Positions 62,056 through 64,000 of a stretch of DNA of 64,000 bases are shown one piece after another; within the stretch, counting starts at the first letter, position 1, and each line of letters begins with the position of its first letter. The notes beneath the pieces are model-generated. The model was not told the DNA's origin, searched no databases, and was given only the letters and a program-made list of their open reading frames with translations. Both the position numbers and the translations under genes were made by a program. The DNA comes from Pseudomonas sp. ok272 (lineage in GTDB: Bacteria; Pseudomonadota; Gammaproteobacteria; Pseudomonadales; Pseudomonadaceae), in NCBI RefSeq assembly GCF_900109995.1, contig NZ_FOCB01000003.1, positions 124,001 through 188,000 on the forward strand, in the 5' to 3' direction.

Positions 62056-64000
62056 TTAAAGCGACGAGTATTTCTTGCGCAGACGCTGACGAATCAGTTC
62101 CGCGAGGGTGTTCATGACGAAGGTGAACAGCAGCAGCACCAGCGCCGAGAGGAACAGCACGCGGTAGTGGCTGCCGCCGACTTCCGACTCCGGCATCTCC
62201 ACCGCGACGTTGGCCGCCAGGGTGCGCAGGCCTTCGAACAGGTTCATCTCCATCACCGGCGTGTTGCCGGTGGCCATCAGCACGATCATGGTTTCCCCGA
62301 CCGCGCGGCCCATGCCGATCATCAGGGCCGAGAAGATGCCCGGGCTAGCGGTGAGGATCACCACCCGCGTCATGGTCTGCCACGGCGTGGCGCCGAGGGC
62401 CAGGGAGCCCAGGGTCAGGCCCCGTGGCACGCTGAACACGGCGTCTTCGGCGATCGAGTAGATGTTCGGGATCACCGCAAAACCCATGGCCAGGCCAACC
62501 ACCAGGGCGTTGCGCTGGTCGTAGGTGATGCCCAGGTCATGGGAGATCCACATGCGCATGTCGCCGCCGAAGAACCAGGTCTCCAGGTACGGGCTCATGT
62601 ACAGCGACAGCCAACCCACGAACAGGATCACCGGGATCAGGATCGCGGCTTCCCAGCCGTCCGGGACTTTCAGGCGGATCGACTCGGGCAGGCGGCTGAA
62701 GGTGAAGCCGGCCACCAGGATGCCCACCGGCATCAGCAGCAACAGGCTGAAGATCCCCGGCAAATGCCCTTCCACGTACGGCGCCAGGAACAGGCCGGCG
62801 AAGAAGCCGAGGATCACCGTCGGCATCGCTTCCATCAGTTCGATCACCGGCTTGACCTTGCGGCGCATGCCCGGGGCCATGAAGTAAGCGGTGTAGATTG
62901 CGGCGGCAATGGCCAGCGGCGCGGCCAGCAGCATGGCGTAGAACGCAGCTTTGAGGGTACCGAACGTCAGCGGCGACAGGCTCAGCTTGGGTTCGAAGTC
63001 GCTGTTGGCGGCGGTCGACTGCCAGACGTATTTAGGCTCGTCGTAGTTCTCGTACCAGACCTTGCTCCACAGCGCGCTCCAGGACACTTCCGGGTGCGGG
63101 TTGTCCAGCAGCAGCGGTTGCAGCTTGCCGCCGGCTTCCACGATCACGCGGTTGGCCCGTGGCGACAGGCCGAAGACCCCCGGGCCCTCGACCACCTGGT
63201 CCACCAGCAACGTACGGTGGGCGGTGCTGTGGAACACCCCGAGCTTGCCGGACGCATCCAGGGCGACGAAGCCCTTGCGGCGCTCTTCGGCGGTGATTTC
63301 AATGATCGGCGCCTTACCCATCTGGAAGGTGCGGATCTGCTTGAGGCGTTGCTCGCCATCCGGGTCACGGGCCATGAACCACTGGGCCAGGCCACCGCTG
63401 GAGTCACCGATGATCAGCGAGATGCCACCGACCAGCTGAGTGCTGGCCGTGACCTGGGCTTCACCGTCGTCCAACAGTTTGTAGCGACCGTTGAGGCTGT
63501 TGTCGCGCAGGCTGAACACGTCGGCCTGGGCACGCCCGTTGACCACGTACAGCCACTGCTGGCGCGGGTCGACGAAGATGTTCTTCACCGCCTCAGTCAT
63601 TTGCGGCAGCTCGATGCGCTTGCGCTCGCTGGTGACTTCGCCGGTCATCATGTTTTCTTCACGGCTGAGCGACAGCACGTGCAATTGCGCGCCGGTGGAG
63701 CCGGCCAGGACCAGGGCCGAATCGCTGGCGTTGAGGCTGACGTGCTCCAGCGCACCGCCCTCTTCATTCAACGCAATCGGTGCTTCGCCGTAGGGGTACT
63801 CGATGGCCGGCGAGATGGTTTTCTTGCCGTCCGGGTAGCTGACCCTGTAGGTGTGGCGGAACACCAGCGCCTGGCCATTGGACAAGCCCACGGCCACCAG
63901 CGGCGTACCGGGCTGGTCTTCACCGATGGACGTCACGTGCGTGCCCGCCGGGACTGCCAGGTCGACGCGCTTGAGTTCGGCGCCATTGTTGATGTCGAAG
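62056..64000 (-). CDS. pstC: Phosphate ABC transporter permease PstC (partial, cut by window edge)
   Basis: The reading frame stays open to base 64000, so the N-terminus is outside the window; at least 647 residues are visible. The N-terminal two thirds is a large soluble region (repeated beta segments such as LVLAGSTGAQLHVLSL and DSSGGLAQWFMARDPDG), and the C-terminal part is the permease core with helices and the loop RGLTLGSLALGATPWQTMTRVV. This long form matches the long PstA. The GTG near 63936 is not a start; codons before it continue in frame (VDLAVPAGTHVTSIG). Confidence 0.95.
   Translation of the reverse strand, partial: FDINNGAELKRVDLAVPAGTHVTSIGEDQPGTPLVAVGLSNGQALVFRHTYRVSYPDGKKTISPAIEYPYGEAPIALNEEGGALEHVSLNASDSALVLAGSTGAQLHVLSLSREENMMTGEVTSERKRIELPQMTEAVKNIFVDPRQQWLYVVNGRAQADVFSLRDNSLNGRYKLLDDGEAQVTASTQLVGGISLIIGDSSGGLAQWFMARDPDGEQRLKQIRTFQMGKAPIIEITAEERRKGFVALDASGKLGVFHSTAHRTLLVDQVVEGPGVFGLSPRANRVIVEAGGKLQPLLLDNPHPEVSWSALWSKVWYENYDEPKYVWQSTAANSDFEPKLSLSPLTFGTLKAAFYAMLLAAPLAIAAAIYTAYFMAPGMRRKVKPVIELMEAMPTVILGFFAGLFLAPYVEGHLPGIFSLLLLMPVGILVAGFTFSRLPESIRLKVPDGWEAAILIPVILFVGWLSLYMSPYLETWFFGGDMRMWISHDLGITYDQRNALVVGLAMGFAVIPNIYSIAEDAVFSVPRGLTLGSLALGATPWQTMTRVVILTASPGIFSALMIGMGRAVGETMIVLMATGNTPVMEMNLFEGLRTLAANVAVEMPESEVGGSHYRVLFLSALVLLLFTFVMNTLAELIRQRLRKKYSSL

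Overview
The window is a chromosomal segment of a fluorescent Pseudomonas (P. fluorescens group is the best guess). Three things support this: high GC with typical Pseudomonas codon use; a housekeeping gene order that, as I remember it, follows P. aeruginosa PAO1 from about PA5311 to PA5369 and the matching P. putida segment; and many REP palindromes of the kind common in P. fluorescens genomes. I ran no database searches. Family names come from reading the protein sequences.

Layout. 0.3-6.6 kb: an MFS transporter, a KauB-type aldehyde dehydrogenase, a small cupin, an I78-like small protein, ribosomal proteins L28 and L33 (rpmB-rpmG), and an orphan peptide-binding protein. 6.6-18.9 kb: a palindromic MITE-like element, then radC, coaBC-dut-algC-argB, pyrE, crc, rph, yicC-gmk, rpoZ-spoT-ridA. 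19-29.5 kb: a lipoprotein, an SDR-like protein, exbB-exbD-tonB, oxyR-recG, a YbaK-HDOD fusion, a compact antitoxin-Fic cassette bounded by direct repeats of the HDOD gene's 3' end, and an SCP2-like protein. 29.6-49.3 kb: a complete-looking type VI secretion operon on the minus strand. Read from right to left it is tssA-tssB-tssC-tssE-tssF-tssG-clpV-sfa-(46-aa lipoprotein)-fha-tssJ-tssK-tssL-tssM-stp1-stk1, the order I associate with PAO1 HSI-II. It has no hcp, vgrG, PAAR or effector gene. 49.7-53.7 kb: hupN, a rubredoxin reductase and rubredoxin, ubiC-ubiA, and a small secreted COG4315 protein. 53.8-64 kb: phoB-phoR with a Pho box, a CBS-domain membrane protein, a response regulator, and the phosphate uptake operon pstC-pstA-pstB-phoU, with pstC cut by the window edge.

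The core genes cover nucleotide and coenzyme A synthesis (pyrE, gmk, dut, coaBC), arginine and polyamine metabolism (argB, kauB), exopolysaccharide precursors (algC), stringent response (spoT, rpoZ), catabolite repression (crc), oxidative stress (oxyR), TonB energy coupling, ubiquinone synthesis and phosphate sensing (phoBR with pst-phoU). The accessory parts are the T6SS block, the antitoxin-Fic cassette, the MITE-like element and at least seven REP pairs. One REP pair lies inside the pst operon between pstA and pstB.

The best candidate for something not fully described is the antitoxin-Fic cassette at 27.7-29.0 kb. It has its own promoter and a possible operator, a four-base gene overlap, a Fic motif lacking the second arginine, a small partner without the canonical inhibitory motif, and flanking repeats that leave the neighbouring gene intact.
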